Below are positions 10,401 to 20,280 of a stretch of 64,000 nt of DNA, one piece after another. A program made the translations under genes and the position numbers. Below the pieces are notes generated by a model. The model did no database searches and was not told the DNA's origin. It saw nothing but the letters and a program-made list of their open reading frames with translations. The stretch is from Acidobacteriaceae bacterium (GTDB lineage: Bacteria; Acidobacteriota; Terriglobia; Terriglobales; Acidobacteriaceae): the NCBI GenBank assembly GCA_003134655.1, contig PLBY01000147.1, forward strand, positions 132,795 to 196,794, in the 5' to 3' direction. Within the stretch, counting starts at the first letter, position 1. The number at the start of each line of letters is the position of its first letter.

Positions 10401-11375
10401 GTGACCTGGCAGAAGCAATCCGGTCCCGTCACCTTCCTGACGAATTACACGTTCGGCAAGGTAATGGGAATCACAGATGGACAGACCGACAACGGATCGG
10501 GAAATGGTTCCGTGGTCGATCCCTTCAACATCCGGAATAACTATGGTCCCCTGGCTTACGACCACACGCACGTTCTGAACTTCTCGTATGTGTGGAATAT
10601 GCCGAAGTTTGTCCACGGCAACGCGTTTCTCGGTGGAGCGGTCAATGGTTGGCAGATCTCGGGCTACACGACCTACCAAAGCGGAGCGACACTGCAGCCG
10701 AACGTCGGTGGGAACCTGAACGCCACTTACGCCGGAGGCTTGACCATGCCTACCAATGCGATGCCTAGCCTTCCTGACAACTCAATCAGACTCCCCAATG
10801 GGTTGGCAGCCACCAATGTTAGCCCGCAAACCTGGTTTGGCGTATCACCAGACAACAGTGGTTTCCTGCTCATGCCTACGCTGCTGTGCAATCCCGCAAG
10901 TGGACTGAAGTCGGGTCAACATTTCAACCCCGCCTGCTTCGGGATGCCAGCTTACGGGGCGCAGGGGCCCTACGCATGGCCCTACATGCGTGGCCCGGCC
11001 TACTTTGACAGTGATTTGGCATTGTTCAAGAACTTCCAGATCACGGAGCGACAGAAACTGCAATTCCGCATCTCTGCTGTCAACTTCTTGAATCACCCAC
11101 TTCCCCAGTTCAACCTGGCCGGCGGCAATACCGATGATAAGATCAGCTTCCAGAATAACTACACAACTTTCATCAGTAACACTGCCCCTCTCGGATCGGC
11201 TGGCAGCCAGTGCGCCTATGCTCTCGCGAACATAGGCGGTACGACTGCTACCAGTGGCGGATGTAATGTTCCAGTGGTCGGTATTTCGCCGACCAATAAC
11301 GCCACTGCCACGGGCATACCCAAATTCAAGACCGGCAGCCGGACACTCACCTTCGCCGTGAAGTATTACTTCTAG
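7458..11375 (+). CDS. TonB-dependent receptor with N-terminal carboxypeptidase-regulatory-like domain (Oar-like)
   Basis: GTLSATVSDSAGAVVPNAKITMKN regulatory domain, plug and barrel motifs; start MISTCQLAVLRKTVSAAVLLLVL after GGGGAGGGG, downstream of the ORF-track start at 7353. Confidence 0.92.
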   Translation: MISTCQLAVLRKTVSAAVLLLVLILLASTGFAQQLTGTLSATVSDSAGAVVPNAKITMKNDASGDVRTTVSNGSGYFAITAVQPGSYSVNIEAPGFKSWTQTGIVFSQGDSKTLPNIKLEIGKVTETVEIKAGADVVIPDNSEVSTTLNQQLIEDIPIVGRDAGELLKVMPGMALTNGLSQGSGFNDKVVGTNNGPVGNYSSNGTQPYGAMAFMLDGANLVDPGNAGTQIANINQDMVSEVKVLMSSYSAEYAKGPVIFQAFSKSGGNAFHGEAYLYARNSALNSVDAYSKSQGLTNPAEHYYYVGGNVGGPIIIPGTDFNKSRKKLFFWAGYEYMNQHPAATPINYNVPTAEQLGGDFSETTINGIPGTTAVSGCGSNTTLLSCLSSGAVWQYAYASPYGLPGGGNTMPTSAYDPNVPGIAAMMPKSNITPSAANGWNNYQFISTVPQNRWEATGKVDYAISDNTKLTVSYTRQIENDQHPIGVWWTPPWTLPYPSNVVAPTTSQEFMANFTHVFSPTTTNEFVFTLARYINPSSLSNPKAVDRTAVGFNVNGLFGHTTSQIPNFEGPWGGAFPNIENFSFDGSFQKGAFGATKKDPALYDNFTKVVGSHTLKAGFYWDTSQNIQSAGGLGPGDNGTYNLGWGPNSSGNVVADFLLGRTNNYQQVSSFPTNDLKFHQWSIYAQDSFKANRQLTLNYGLRFDHVGQWYGTPQGFQVWNPGTYQQNVYGSTGLVTAAPNNTGLSWHANNSAVPLSGMNSPLFYYEPRVGLAYDIFGTGKTVLRSGFAVFHYQVSTQVANAATGPEGAFTFQTPGTQTGYNQIESGGAGFVPPSSVAQNGATVSALLPGDNKTPLTMNWNVTVSQALPWRSVLEVSYVANKSQNEWIDGGNGKVGDLNNVQQGGFFLPDPTGSNTGGSTFGKLMSPNAPGCTSSTPTNNQPLACASQPNYALTFNANDWRPLNVYQDVYLLYHGSYANYNSLQVTWQKQSGPVTFLTNYTFGKVMGITDGQTDNGSGNGSVVDPFNIRNNYGPLAYDHTHVLNFSYVWNMPKFVHGNAFLGGAVNGWQISGYTTYQSGATLQPNVGGNLNATYAGGLTMPTNAMPSLPDNSIRLPNGLAATNVSPQTWFGVSPDNSGFLLMPTLLCNPASGLKSGQHFNPACFGMPAYGAQGPYAWPYMRGPAYFDSDLALFKNFQITERQKLQFRISAVNFLNHPLPQFNLAGGNTDDKISFQNNYTTFISNTAPLGSAGSQCAYALANIGGTTATSGGCNVPVVGISPTNNATATGIPKFKTGSRTLTFAVKYYF

Positions 11376-11403
11376 GCGGAACCTCATGAGGTAGAATCAT
11401 CCC

Positions 11404-11433
11404 AAGGGGTGGCGCAAGCCACCCCTTATTTTT
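11404..11433 (+). terminator. Rho-independent terminator-like hairpin
   Basis: AAGGGGTGGC-GCAA-GCCACCCCTT perfect 10-bp stem with GNRA loop followed by ATTTTT. Confidence 0.85.
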
Positions 11434-11456
11434 CTGGAACCGTTTTCTGGACGCGA

Positions 11457-13136
11457 ATGCTTCTTCCCGGGCTGGCTCGACGAATCACTGCGGCTTCGCT
11501 GTTCAGCATTGGCGCTGTTCTCCTCGAGGCGGCCTCCCCTTCCAGTCCCATCCGGTTCGAATTCGTCAAGATTCCGTTTCGCTTAGAGAACAGCGAAACC
11601 CCCGCCCGGAACGCCCCCGAAACTATGCCGGGCGGAGCGGCGATCTTCGATTATAACGGGGACGGACGTCCAGATATCTTCTTCACCAACGGCGCAAATG
11701 TCGCGACGCTGAAGAAGGATTCGCCCAAGTACCGCAACCGGTTGTTCCGCAACGATGGCAAAGGTGTATTTACCGATGTGACCGAGGCGGCCGGCCTGGC
11801 TGGTTCCGGCTACGACATGGGTGCTGCGGTCGGGGATTATGACAACGATGGCCACCCGGATCTGTTCGTCGCTGGCCTGCACCACAGCACGCTCTACCAC
11901 AACAATGGGGATGGCACATTTACTGACGTCACGGTGAAATCGGGGTTGGATGCGAGTTTGAATCGGCCCGATCCTGAATTTGGTCCTTACTGGGCAATTA
12001 CGGCCGTCTGGGTCGATGTGAACAACGACGGCCTGCTCGATCTATTCGTCGTCAACTACATGCAGTGGGAATACTCGGACAAGCCGCTCTGCGCGATTGG
12101 AGGCGTAGCTGATTACTGCAGTCCGAAATTCTACAAAGGACAGCCCAACCAGCTGTTTCTCAACAAGGGCGACGGCACCTTCCAGGATGTGTCGAAGGAG
12201 TGGGGACTACGCGCCCACGTCGGCAAAGGGATGGGCGTCGGAATGGCCGATTACGATCTCGATGGCCGCCCGGACTTATTCGTAACCAACGACGCTTCTT
12301 ACAATTCGCTCTTCCATAACTTAGGAGGAAAGTTCGAGGAGGTTGCCTTCGAGACTGGAGTCGCGCTTACCGAAGATGGCAGCTTCATCTCAGGCATGGG
12401 ATTGGATTTTCGCGATTTCAACAACGACGGCTATCCCGACATCGCGTTTGTTGCCTTGAACAATCAGACCTTTCCGCTTTTCCAGAACACCGGCAAAGGC
12501 GATTTCCGCGAGGTGACGACGGAGAGCGGCATGAGAGACCCCAGTCGCCAGATGTCGGGCTTCGGCGTGGCGCTTTACGACTTCGACAATGACGGATGGA
12601 AAGATCTATTCGTCAGCCGGGGCCACGTGGAATCGCTGAACCAGCCCGGGCAGCCGGTCGATCAATCGAACACCGTCTTCCGCAATCTGGGTACGAGTGG
12701 GAAATGGGCGCCGTTGACCGAAGAGGCAGGGTTCACATCGGCGCCGCCGGCCCGCCACCGCGGCTGCGCTTTCGGCGATCTGGATGGGGACGGTCGTGTC
12801 GATGTGGTGGTCAGCGCACTTGGTCAGGACGCCGAGATCTGGATGAACCGCAGCGAGAAGTCTGGACACTGGCTCGACGTCGCCTTGCAGGGAACCAAGA
12901 GCAACCGTGATGGCATTGGCGCTCGCATCAAACTTGTGACCAAGAGCGGCGCGCAGTATAACCACATGACCACCAGCGTGGGGTATGCGTCCTCGAGCGA
13001 CGGGCCGGTGCATTTTGGCCTTGGCTCCGAAACCCGTGCAGACCTGGTCGAAATTCACTGGCCCTCGGGAATCGTTCAAACCCTGCAAAACGTCTCGGCT
13101 GACCAGATATTGAAAGTGATCGAGCCCACCCGCTAA
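11457..13136 (+). CDS. CRTAC1 family protein (FG-GAP/VCBS repeats, UnbV-like C-terminus)
   Basis: FDYNGDGRPDIFFTNG, DYDNDGHPDLFV repeats and C-terminal GIGARIKL...VHFGLGSETRADLVEIHWPSG; start MLLPGLARR preferred over 11409, which lies in the hairpin. Confidence 0.9.
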   Translation: MLLPGLARRITAASLFSIGAVLLEAASPSSPIRFEFVKIPFRLENSETPARNAPETMPGGAAIFDYNGDGRPDIFFTNGANVATLKKDSPKYRNRLFRNDGKGVFTDVTEAAGLAGSGYDMGAAVGDYDNDGHPDLFVAGLHHSTLYHNNGDGTFTDVTVKSGLDASLNRPDPEFGPYWAITAVWVDVNNDGLLDLFVVNYMQWEYSDKPLCAIGGVADYCSPKFYKGQPNQLFLNKGDGTFQDVSKEWGLRAHVGKGMGVGMADYDLDGRPDLFVTNDASYNSLFHNLGGKFEEVAFETGVALTEDGSFISGMGLDFRDFNNDGYPDIAFVALNNQTFPLFQNTGKGDFREVTTESGMRDPSRQMSGFGVALYDFDNDGWKDLFVSRGHVESLNQPGQPVDQSNTVFRNLGTSGKWAPLTEEAGFTSAPPARHRGCAFGDLDGDGRVDVVVSALGQDAEIWMNRSEKSGHWLDVALQGTKSNRDGIGARIKLVTKSGAQYNHMTTSVGYASSSDGPVHFGLGSETRADLVEIHWPSGIVQTLQNVSADQILKVIEPTR

Positions 13137-13154
13137 ACGTGCCAGCCGGTTTCG

Positions 13155-14321
13155 TTACTTCGTCGGGGTCACCTTCGGTTCCAATTGCGCAATCTGCTGC
13201 TTCACGAGGTCCGCATGGGGGCCGGGTGGCAGGTAGGAAAGGCAGTTGTTCAGATGCAGGAGAGCTCCAACGTAATCGCCTTTGCGGGCGAGAATCACCG
13301 CCAACAGCTGCTCGGTATTCGGAACCGTATGGCGCGGATCGATCGCCAGTGATCTCGTGGCGCTTTCCTGGGCTTCATCGGTATGACGCAACTGGAACTC
13401 TGCCAGAGCCTTGTAGTACCAGAGTTGTGGCGTACCCATCGGATCCAGCTTCAGGGCTTGGCTTGAGTTGTCCGCCGCTTTTTGCCATTCTTCCGACTGA
13501 ACGGCTAGCGCTGCGAGCTGTTCGTAGGGCAGAACGAAGTTCGCATCAGCGGCCAAGGCTTTGGAAAAAGACTCTTCCGCACTCTTCGGATTCGAAGCTG
13601 TCTGGATCTTGCCAAGCTGCACCCATGCCTCGGCGAACCCGGGGTACAGTTGGACTGCCTTCTTGAGGTTGCGCTCGGCGCCATCGGGGTTCTGGGCGAG
13701 CCAGTCGGCCCTTGCCTTTTCGAAGGCCTTCATCGCGTTGGACGGCGCCTGCTTGGTCGTCACGCTGAGTTCAGTGCCGCCGCCTCGTGCTTCCGACGAA
13801 AGCGTAATGGTTCCAAGGTTGGGTTCGTCGCGGAGGTTTCGTGCCGTTATCGTCACTGCGCTGGAGTGAAACCCCGCGAGTGCGGCCCGCACCGTGCATC
13901 CTTCATACTTGGTTTCCATCTGGCGCTGCGCATCCTGAGGCGTGCGGTCCAGGCCCTTCGCACTTGCGAAAGTAATTACAAACTGGCCTCGAAGATCAGC
14001 TTGGGTCGAGTTCACGATAGAGCCCTTGCAGTCGACGTTGACTAACATCGGTACCCAGGGGAGAGGCTCACCTTCCATCGCGACTTTGCCTAGAAGCACT
14101 CCTCCAGCGCGACCCTGAGCCGACATGCCCGCCCAGTAATTGTAAAATCCACTGTCTTGGATCGAGTCTGGTCGCGTGAGGGTGGAAGGAGGAGCAGGGG
14201 TAGAAGCATGTGTTTGAGCCGCGGTTTGCTTGACCTGAACGCCAGCGAGAGCTAATAAAAAGCAGAACGAGGATATAAGCGGGGAGAACTTCCGGGTCAA
14301 GACGCACCTCCCTGACATCAT
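13155..14321 (-). CDS. TPR protein with possible N-terminal carboxypeptidase-regulatory-like region, exported
   Basis: TPR repeats in the C-terminal half; signal peptide near MMSGRCVLTRKFSPLISSFCFLLALAGVQ. Confidence 0.8.
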   Translation of the reverse strand: MMSGRCVLTRKFSPLISSFCFLLALAGVQVKQTAAQTHASTPAPPSTLTRPDSIQDSGFYNYWAGMSAQGRAGGVLLGKVAMEGEPLPWVPMLVNVDCKGSIVNSTQADLRGQFVITFASAKGLDRTPQDAQRQMETKYEGCTVRAALAGFHSSAVTITARNLRDEPNLGTITLSSEARGGGTELSVTTKQAPSNAMKAFEKARADWLAQNPDGAERNLKKAVQLYPGFAEAWVQLGKIQTASNPKSAEESFSKALAADANFVLPYEQLAALAVQSEEWQKAADNSSQALKLDPMGTPQLWYYKALAEFQLRHTDEAQESATRSLAIDPRHTVPNTEQLLAVILARKGDYVGALLHLNNCLSYLPPGPHADLVKQQIAQLEPKVTPTK

Positions 14322-14409
14322 TATTATTACTATTGTACGGCGGCAGTAGACGCCAGGTTCCCGGAATTTGCTGGCCCGCTCGCGCGTGTCCTGCGCTATC
14401 CTAATAAAC

Positions 14410-15516
14410 ATGCGGGTAGTGCTATTGTTTCTTGCGCTGCTTCCATCCGCAGCCGCGGCTCAGGAAGCGAATCTTGATCAGCTTCTCAAGAGTGCCATGG
14501 AGGAGCAGCAGCATGGCGACTTTACCGCAGCCATCCGCGACTATCGCAGAGTGCTTCAACTCAGCCCCAATGACGTTCAAGCCAAAGTGAATCTTGGTGC
14601 GGCTCTTGTGCGCGTCGGGCAGTTCGATGAAGCAATAACCATGTACCGCTCCGCTCTGGCTTCTTCCAAAGATAAGAATCCGATCTTGCTGAACCTTGCG
14701 CTTGCTTACTATAAGAAGGGAGATTTCGAGAATGCCCGCCAGCAGTTTGCGATTCTGCATGATGCGCAACCCAATGCATTGCAGGTTGTGATTCTCTTAG
14801 GGGACACTGATGTGCGGACCGGCAAATCTGACGCCGCCCTTACTTTGCTGGAACCTCTGGAGAGCAAGTACTCGCAGAATATGGATTTTGAGTATGTGCT
14901 GGGATCGGCGTTGATCGCCACCAAAGGACGGAGACGAGAAGGCGTCGCGCGCATCGAAAAGGTCGCGAAGGCCGGCTCCGACGCCTCTGCCTACATGCTC
15001 GCCGGGGCAACGCTCCTGGACCTGAATGAGTATAAACCAGCGCGTCAAGATCTCGAGGAGGCGCTGCGGCTGAACCCGCGGCTTCCCAAACTCTACACGC
15101 TGGTCGGCATAGCCAGAGACAAAACCGGCGACGTGAAAGACGCGGAGCCGGCATTCCGCGAGGCGCTCAAAACAAATCCCGACGACTTCGAAGCCAATCT
15201 TTATCTCGGAGCTATTCTGTACAAGCGCCGTGACGTAGGTGAGGCGAAGGGTTATCTGGACCGCGCGCTGCAACTAAAGCCGACGGACTCGATGGCTCGC
15301 TACGAAGCCGCCATGCTCAAAAGTACGTCGGGAGATTACGAGACCGCGGCGCGGGAACTGGAATTGCTGGTGAAAGACGATCCCGACTGGCTCGAGCCGC
15401 ACGTCGAACTGGCAACTTTGTACTACCGCCTCCACCGACCCGAAGACGGCGCGAAAGAGCGCCAGATTGTGGATAGCCTCACCGCAAAACAGCAGGCGCA
15501 AGGCCCCGGGAAGTAG
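14410..15516 (+). CDS. Tetratricopeptide repeat protein, exported
   Basis: Start MRVVLLFLALLPSAAAAQ; multiple TPR units. Confidence 0.88.
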   Translation: MRVVLLFLALLPSAAAAQEANLDQLLKSAMEEQQHGDFTAAIRDYRRVLQLSPNDVQAKVNLGAALVRVGQFDEAITMYRSALASSKDKNPILLNLALAYYKKGDFENARQQFAILHDAQPNALQVVILLGDTDVRTGKSDAALTLLEPLESKYSQNMDFEYVLGSALIATKGRRREGVARIEKVAKAGSDASAYMLAGATLLDLNEYKPARQDLEEALRLNPRLPKLYTLVGIARDKTGDVKDAEPAFREALKTNPDDFEANLYLGAILYKRRDVGEAKGYLDRALQLKPTDSMARYEAAMLKSTSGDYETAARELELLVKDDPDWLEPHVELATLYYRLHRPEDGAKERQIVDSLTAKQQAQGPGK

Positions 15517-15537
15517 GCACTGCTCATCTGCCGGTGA

Positions 15538-17925
15538 TCACGGCGTCACGGTAACTTGTTTGCCCGAATACTGCACGACTTTGTCGACCTCATCCGCCGG
15601 ACTTACGCCTACTCCGTGGTTCTCGCTTACGAAGACTACGCGGAACGAACGGCTTTCCAGCATGCCCGGAAACTGTCCTTTGCGATCGCCGATCGTTAGA
15701 GTGTGCCCAGCGTCGTCCCAGTGCAAGGGAATGGTGGCGTAAGCGCCCTTCTCATAGTTGTAGTTGTCGTTTTCATCTTCGTAAAGAGTGAAGGCCCCAT
15801 CCGCGCCGCGGTAGATGCGAAGTTCGATCGGGTCGGCGGGTTTCTCGGTAGACCATTCTTCATCCGGGCCCAAGGGCAAAATGGATCCTGCGCGGACGTA
15901 TAGAGGAAGACGGTCCAACGCGGCAATCGCGTTGATCGTGTGCCCTCCCACGACGGTGGATCCCGTCCAGAAGTCATACCACTTAGCATCTGGCAGATAG
16001 AGTTGCCGAGTCGTGGCGGAAGGATCGGTCACTGGATTTACCAGGAATGCCGGTCCGAACATGAACTGGTCGCCAGTATTTTGAGCGCGTTGATCAGTGC
16101 GAAAATCCATGACCAGCGGCCGCATCGGCGTGTAGGCTTCGCTGGTTGTCTTCCAAGCCAGCGAGTAGATGTAGGGCAGCATGCGGTAGCGCAATCGGTC
16201 GAAATTCACCAGGATCGTTTGCGCATCGGGCCCATACGACCACAATTCGTTCTCATCGGGATTGCGCGTGCCGTGAACGCGCAGGATGGGATTGAACGTA
16301 CCGTACTGAAACCAGCGAATGAATAGTTCGCGGAAAGCTGGATCGCGGGTGTTGCCAAAGACAAATCCGCCGATGTCAGTGGTCCAGTAGGGAATGCCAG
16401 AAAGAGCGAAATTCAGGCCTGCGGGAACCTGGCGCCGAAAGCTCAGCCAATCCGAATTGATGTCGCCCGACCAGGCTGTGACGCCATTTCGTTGTGATCC
16501 CGCGAACGCCGAACGAGACAGGATGAATACGCGCTTCTTGTCGGATACGCTTCGCTGTCCCTGATAGACGGCCTGAGTATCGAGAAGCGGGAATACATTG
16601 ACGTAGCGGTTCCCGCTGCCGGCTTCGAGTCTGTGACCCAGGAGGATGTTCTCTTCCTGGCCTTCGGTTTCCGGTTCGGTCGTGTCCATCCACCAGGCGT
16701 CGAGCCCAATGCTGAACAACCCCTTGTTCACTTCGTCCCAATAATATTTGCGCGCTTCTGGACTGGTGGCGTCATACACGGCCATCGCGTCGGTGTGGTA
16801 CGGCGGCTTCGCGTATTTGAACTTGTCGACAAACCATCCCTTGTTCTGCATGTAATCGTAATTCGTGGAGCCCGGCTCGAAGAATGGCCAGATCGAAATC
16901 ATCAGGTGGAAGTTTTCGCTGTGTAACTGATCGACCATCGCTTTTGGATCGGGATAGTTCTTGTTGAAGACAAATTCGCCTTTGCGGTTCCACCAGAACC
17001 AATCCTGAACGATGTTGTCGACGGGGATGTGCAAGTCACGATACTTGCGCGCGACGCCGAGGATTTCATCCTGCGACTTGTAGCGGTTCTTGCATTGCCA
17101 GAAACCATAAGCCCACTTGCCGAAAATGGGGGCTTGTCCAGTGAGATCCCGATAGCCGGCAATGATCTTGTCGAAGTCAGGGCCGTAGAGGAAGTAGTAA
17201 TCGATGACGTCGGCAACTTCGGAGCTGATGTAAAGGATATTGGCAAAACGATTGTTGAATCGTCCTCGAGAAGTGTTGTTCCAGAAAATGCCATAGCCTT
17301 TGCTCGACAGCATCAGAGGCACGGAGATGTTGCTGTTCTCTTGCGAAATGTCGACCGAGTCACCGCGATAATTCCAAACTCCAGCCTGGTGTTGACCCAA
17401 ACCATAGAGTCCTTCGTGGGAGCCATAGACGCTCACCATCGATTCGGCACGGTACGTATCTTCGCCGTTTACTTTCTCAGGAGTCAGGCTGCGGGACGAT
17501 TCCTGCACTAGCGGGCCGCCATTCACTTCGGCATAATTGATGGCACCGTCTTTCCGTGTGACCGTAACTTTTAGCAGAGCAGTGGCGAGGGTGACGGCAT
17601 CGTCGGTGGATTGCGTCGTCCATTGCGCTGCCGGCCAGCTCTCTTTGATGACGACGAAGTCCGTCCGCTTGGGGAAGGTGGCTGTGGGTGAATACAGGAC
17701 GTGGATGACCGAGTCCGAGCACACTTGTACTTTCAACGTGCCGGTTCCCATGGTGAACAGAACCCCGTCTGCCTGCTGCTGAACGTTGCGGACCGGATTC
17801 ATAGCGGTCCATTGAGCCTGCGCGGCTGCGGCGCAGAAAAAGCAAACGAAAAGGCCCAGGAATGAGACGAAGCACCGCGGCAATTGTCTGGTGTTCATAG
17901 GTAATCTGACGCTCCACATGTCCAT
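15538..17925 (-). CDS. Glycoside hydrolase family 31 (alpha-xylosidase/alpha-glucosidase-like), exported
   Basis: GLYGLGQHQAGVWNYRG, LDAWWMDTTEPE nucleophile region, RSAFAGSQRNGVTAWSGDINSDW. Confidence 0.9.
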   Translation of the reverse strand: MDMWSVRLPMNTRQLPRCFVSFLGLFVCFFCAAAAQAQWTAMNPVRNVQQQADGVLFTMGTGTLKVQVCSDSVIHVLYSPTATFPKRTDFVVIKESWPAAQWTTQSTDDAVTLATALLKVTVTRKDGAINYAEVNGGPLVQESSRSLTPEKVNGEDTYRAESMVSVYGSHEGLYGLGQHQAGVWNYRGDSVDISQENSNISVPLMLSSKGYGIFWNNTSRGRFNNRFANILYISSEVADVIDYYFLYGPDFDKIIAGYRDLTGQAPIFGKWAYGFWQCKNRYKSQDEILGVARKYRDLHIPVDNIVQDWFWWNRKGEFVFNKNYPDPKAMVDQLHSENFHLMISIWPFFEPGSTNYDYMQNKGWFVDKFKYAKPPYHTDAMAVYDATSPEARKYYWDEVNKGLFSIGLDAWWMDTTEPETEGQEENILLGHRLEAGSGNRYVNVFPLLDTQAVYQGQRSVSDKKRVFILSRSAFAGSQRNGVTAWSGDINSDWLSFRRQVPAGLNFALSGIPYWTTDIGGFVFGNTRDPAFRELFIRWFQYGTFNPILRVHGTRNPDENELWSYGPDAQTILVNFDRLRYRMLPYIYSLAWKTTSEAYTPMRPLVMDFRTDQRAQNTGDQFMFGPAFLVNPVTDPSATTRQLYLPDAKWYDFWTGSTVVGGHTINAIAALDRLPLYVRAGSILPLGPDEEWSTEKPADPIELRIYRGADGAFTLYEDENDNYNYEKGAYATIPLHWDDAGHTLTIGDRKGQFPGMLESRSFRVVFVSENHGVGVSPADEVDKVVQYSGKQVTVTP

Positions 17926-17927
17926 AG

Positions 17928-20243
17928 CTACGGGTTAACAACCTCGAGCGCAACGCTGCTCGTTTCTGCCGAGTTGGCTCCGACCATTAGATCGAACATG
18001 CCGGGCTCGACAACGCGACTCATGTTTACATCGATCAACGACAAGTCTGCCGGAGTGAGCGTAAAGTCGACAGTGACCTTCTGGCCGGGCTCCACGCTGA
18101 CTCGTTTGAAGCCGCGCAACTCCTTCACTGGACGAGTCACGGAGGCCACGCGCTGGTGAATGTAAAGCTGGGCCACCTCGTCCCCGGCTCGGTCGCCCGT
18201 ATTTGTAATGTCGACTGAGATTTTGGCGGAAGCGCCGGGACGAATACTCTTTGGCTCAACCCGGACGTTCTCGAAACGGAATTGCGTATAGCTAAGCCCG
18301 TAGCCAAAAGGGAATAACGGTTCGCGGCTGTCGAACAGGTAACTGCGGTTGCGGGAAGGCTTGTGATTGTAGAAATCCGGAAGTTGCCCCACCGTACGCG
18401 GGAAGGTGATGGGCAACTTGCCTCCGGGATTGAGGTCGCCGAACAATACGTTGGCCGCGGCAGTTCCGCCTTGTTCTCCTAAATACCAACCTTCCAGAAT
18501 TGCGGGAACGTGCTCCTTGACGTAGTTAATCGACAACGGCCGACCATTGATCAGAAGCACGACGGTGGGCTTGCCGGTCTCTACGATAGCCCTGACCAGA
18601 GCCTCCTGGGAACCCAGCAGATCGAGCGAGTCGCGGTCGCCCAGATGCTGTTCCGACCAGGCCTCGCGATTGGTACTTTCATTCTCTCCGACTACGACGA
18701 TGGCCACGTCCGCCTGCCGAGCGACGGCGGCCGCGGCGCGAATGGTTTCAACTTCCGCCTTGGGATCGGGCTGCGTGACTTTGTTCTCATACCACGCTGC
18801 CCAGCCCTGCTTTCCAGTCGTGATCTTGCAGCCCTCGGCGTAGAGCACCTTTACACCGTCGCCTACCCGCTTACGAATGCCGTCGAGAATGCTGATCTGG
18901 TTTCCAGGACCGGGGTCGCGGCTGTAGCCGCCCAGGTGAACATCGGCGGCATTGGGCCCGATTACCGCGATGGTTTTCAGTTTCTTGAGGTCGAGCGGGA
19001 GGAGCTTATTGTCATTCTTCAGCAACACAATCGACTTCTCCGCCACCTTCAACGCCAGTCGCTGATGCTCAGAGCTATTCGTGATCTTTTGTGCGTAGTC
19101 GGGGTCGACGTAAGGATTCTCGAACAGGCCGAGGCGGAACTTTGCCTCCAGCACACGCTGCACGGCCTGATCCAGTTCCGCCTCAGGAACCCTGCCTTCG
19201 CGCACCTGCTCGACCAATGTGGCGTAGACCGAGCCGTCCGACAGGTCGAAGTCCACGCCCGCAGCCAGAGCCTTGCGCGCTGCTTCCGCGAAATCAGCAG
19301 CGACGTGGTGTGTTTCAACCAGCATTTGCAGGCCACCGCCGTCCGAAGTGACGTAGCCTCGGAAGCCCCATTCCTGGCGCAGGACGCGGTCCAGCAGCCA
19401 GCGGTTGATGTGGTTCGGAATCGCGTCGATCTCGTTGTACGAAGCCATCGCGCTTCCGACATGGGCGTCTTGCACGGCGGCGCGGAAGGGAACAAGGAAC
19501 GTTTCCCGCAAATCGCGTTCGGAAAAATTCGCGGGAGCGGTGTTGGTCCCGCTTTCTGGCTGGCCGTGGGCGGCAAAATGTTTCATGGTGGCCATCACGT
19601 GGTGGCGGTCAATCGTCCATGAAGTGCCTTGCAGCCCGTTGATCGCTGCCACTCCCATGTGCGCTACGAGAAAAGGATCTTCGCCGTAGGTCTCTTCAGT
19701 TCTGCCCCAGCGCGGATCGCGTGCTAAGTCCAATACCGGGGTGAAAGCTTGACTAACTCCGGAGGAGGCCATCTCGTCTCCGGCAGCGTTGAACGCTTGC
19801 TGCACCAGTTCCGGATCCCACGTGCTGGCCAGGCCTAGGACTTGAGGAAAGCTCGTGCTCCCGTAGGCCATGAATCCGTGCAAAGCCTCGCCCATGAAAA
19901 TCGCGGGGATACCCAAACGAGTCTTCTCCATCAGGAAGTGCTGCGCTTTGTTGCGAGCCTCGGCGGCGTCGTGAGGGCTGACCTGCGAATCCTCCCGATA
20001 CAACTTGCCCAATGCTTCAAAGACTTGCTTTTCTTCGGGATTCTCCGAGTTCCGCGCTCGGCGCCGGCCTCCGGCGATTTGATCGACTTTCTCCTCCAGG
20101 GTCAGGCGCTTCACCAGGTCCGCGGCGCGCTGTTCGGGGGGGAGATTCGGATTGCGATAGGCGGGCTGGGATTCTTGAGAAAAACAAAGCGGAAGAAGTA
20201 AACCGATGAGAGCGAAACGAAGCAGATTCTGCCGAAGATGCAT
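17928..20243 (-). CDS. Glycoside hydrolase family 3 (beta-glucosidase/beta-xylosidase-like), exported
   Basis: GIPAIFMGEALHGF, FRGYVTSDGGGL, C-terminal fibronectin-III-like domain; start MHLRQNLLRF with AAGGAGG upstream. Confidence 0.92.
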   Translation of the reverse strand: MHLRQNLLRFALIGLLLPLCFSQESQPAYRNPNLPPEQRAADLVKRLTLEEKVDQIAGGRRRARNSENPEEKQVFEALGKLYREDSQVSPHDAAEARNKAQHFLMEKTRLGIPAIFMGEALHGFMAYGSTSFPQVLGLASTWDPELVQQAFNAAGDEMASSGVSQAFTPVLDLARDPRWGRTEETYGEDPFLVAHMGVAAINGLQGTSWTIDRHHVMATMKHFAAHGQPESGTNTAPANFSERDLRETFLVPFRAAVQDAHVGSAMASYNEIDAIPNHINRWLLDRVLRQEWGFRGYVTSDGGGLQMLVETHHVAADFAEAARKALAAGVDFDLSDGSVYATLVEQVREGRVPEAELDQAVQRVLEAKFRLGLFENPYVDPDYAQKITNSSEHQRLALKVAEKSIVLLKNDNKLLPLDLKKLKTIAVIGPNAADVHLGGYSRDPGPGNQISILDGIRKRVGDGVKVLYAEGCKITTGKQGWAAWYENKVTQPDPKAEVETIRAAAAVARQADVAIVVVGENESTNREAWSEQHLGDRDSLDLLGSQEALVRAIVETGKPTVVLLINGRPLSINYVKEHVPAILEGWYLGEQGGTAAANVLFGDLNPGGKLPITFPRTVGQLPDFYNHKPSRNRSYLFDSREPLFPFGYGLSYTQFRFENVRVEPKSIRPGASAKISVDITNTGDRAGDEVAQLYIHQRVASVTRPVKELRGFKRVSVEPGQKVTVDFTLTPADLSLIDVNMSRVVEPGMFDLMVGANSAETSSVALEVVNP

Positions 20244-20280
20244 GCAGCCTCCTTTTGTCACGAAGTCGCCAGACAAGTTC

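Noticed and set aside
11409-11456. ORF-track start of the CRTAC1 gene
   Set aside because: GTG codon lies in the terminator stem; ATG at 11457 starts a plausible signal peptide.
18510-19622. 370-aa ORF opposite the GH3 gene
   Set aside because: Antisense shadow of a well-supported GH3 gene, no recognisable domain.
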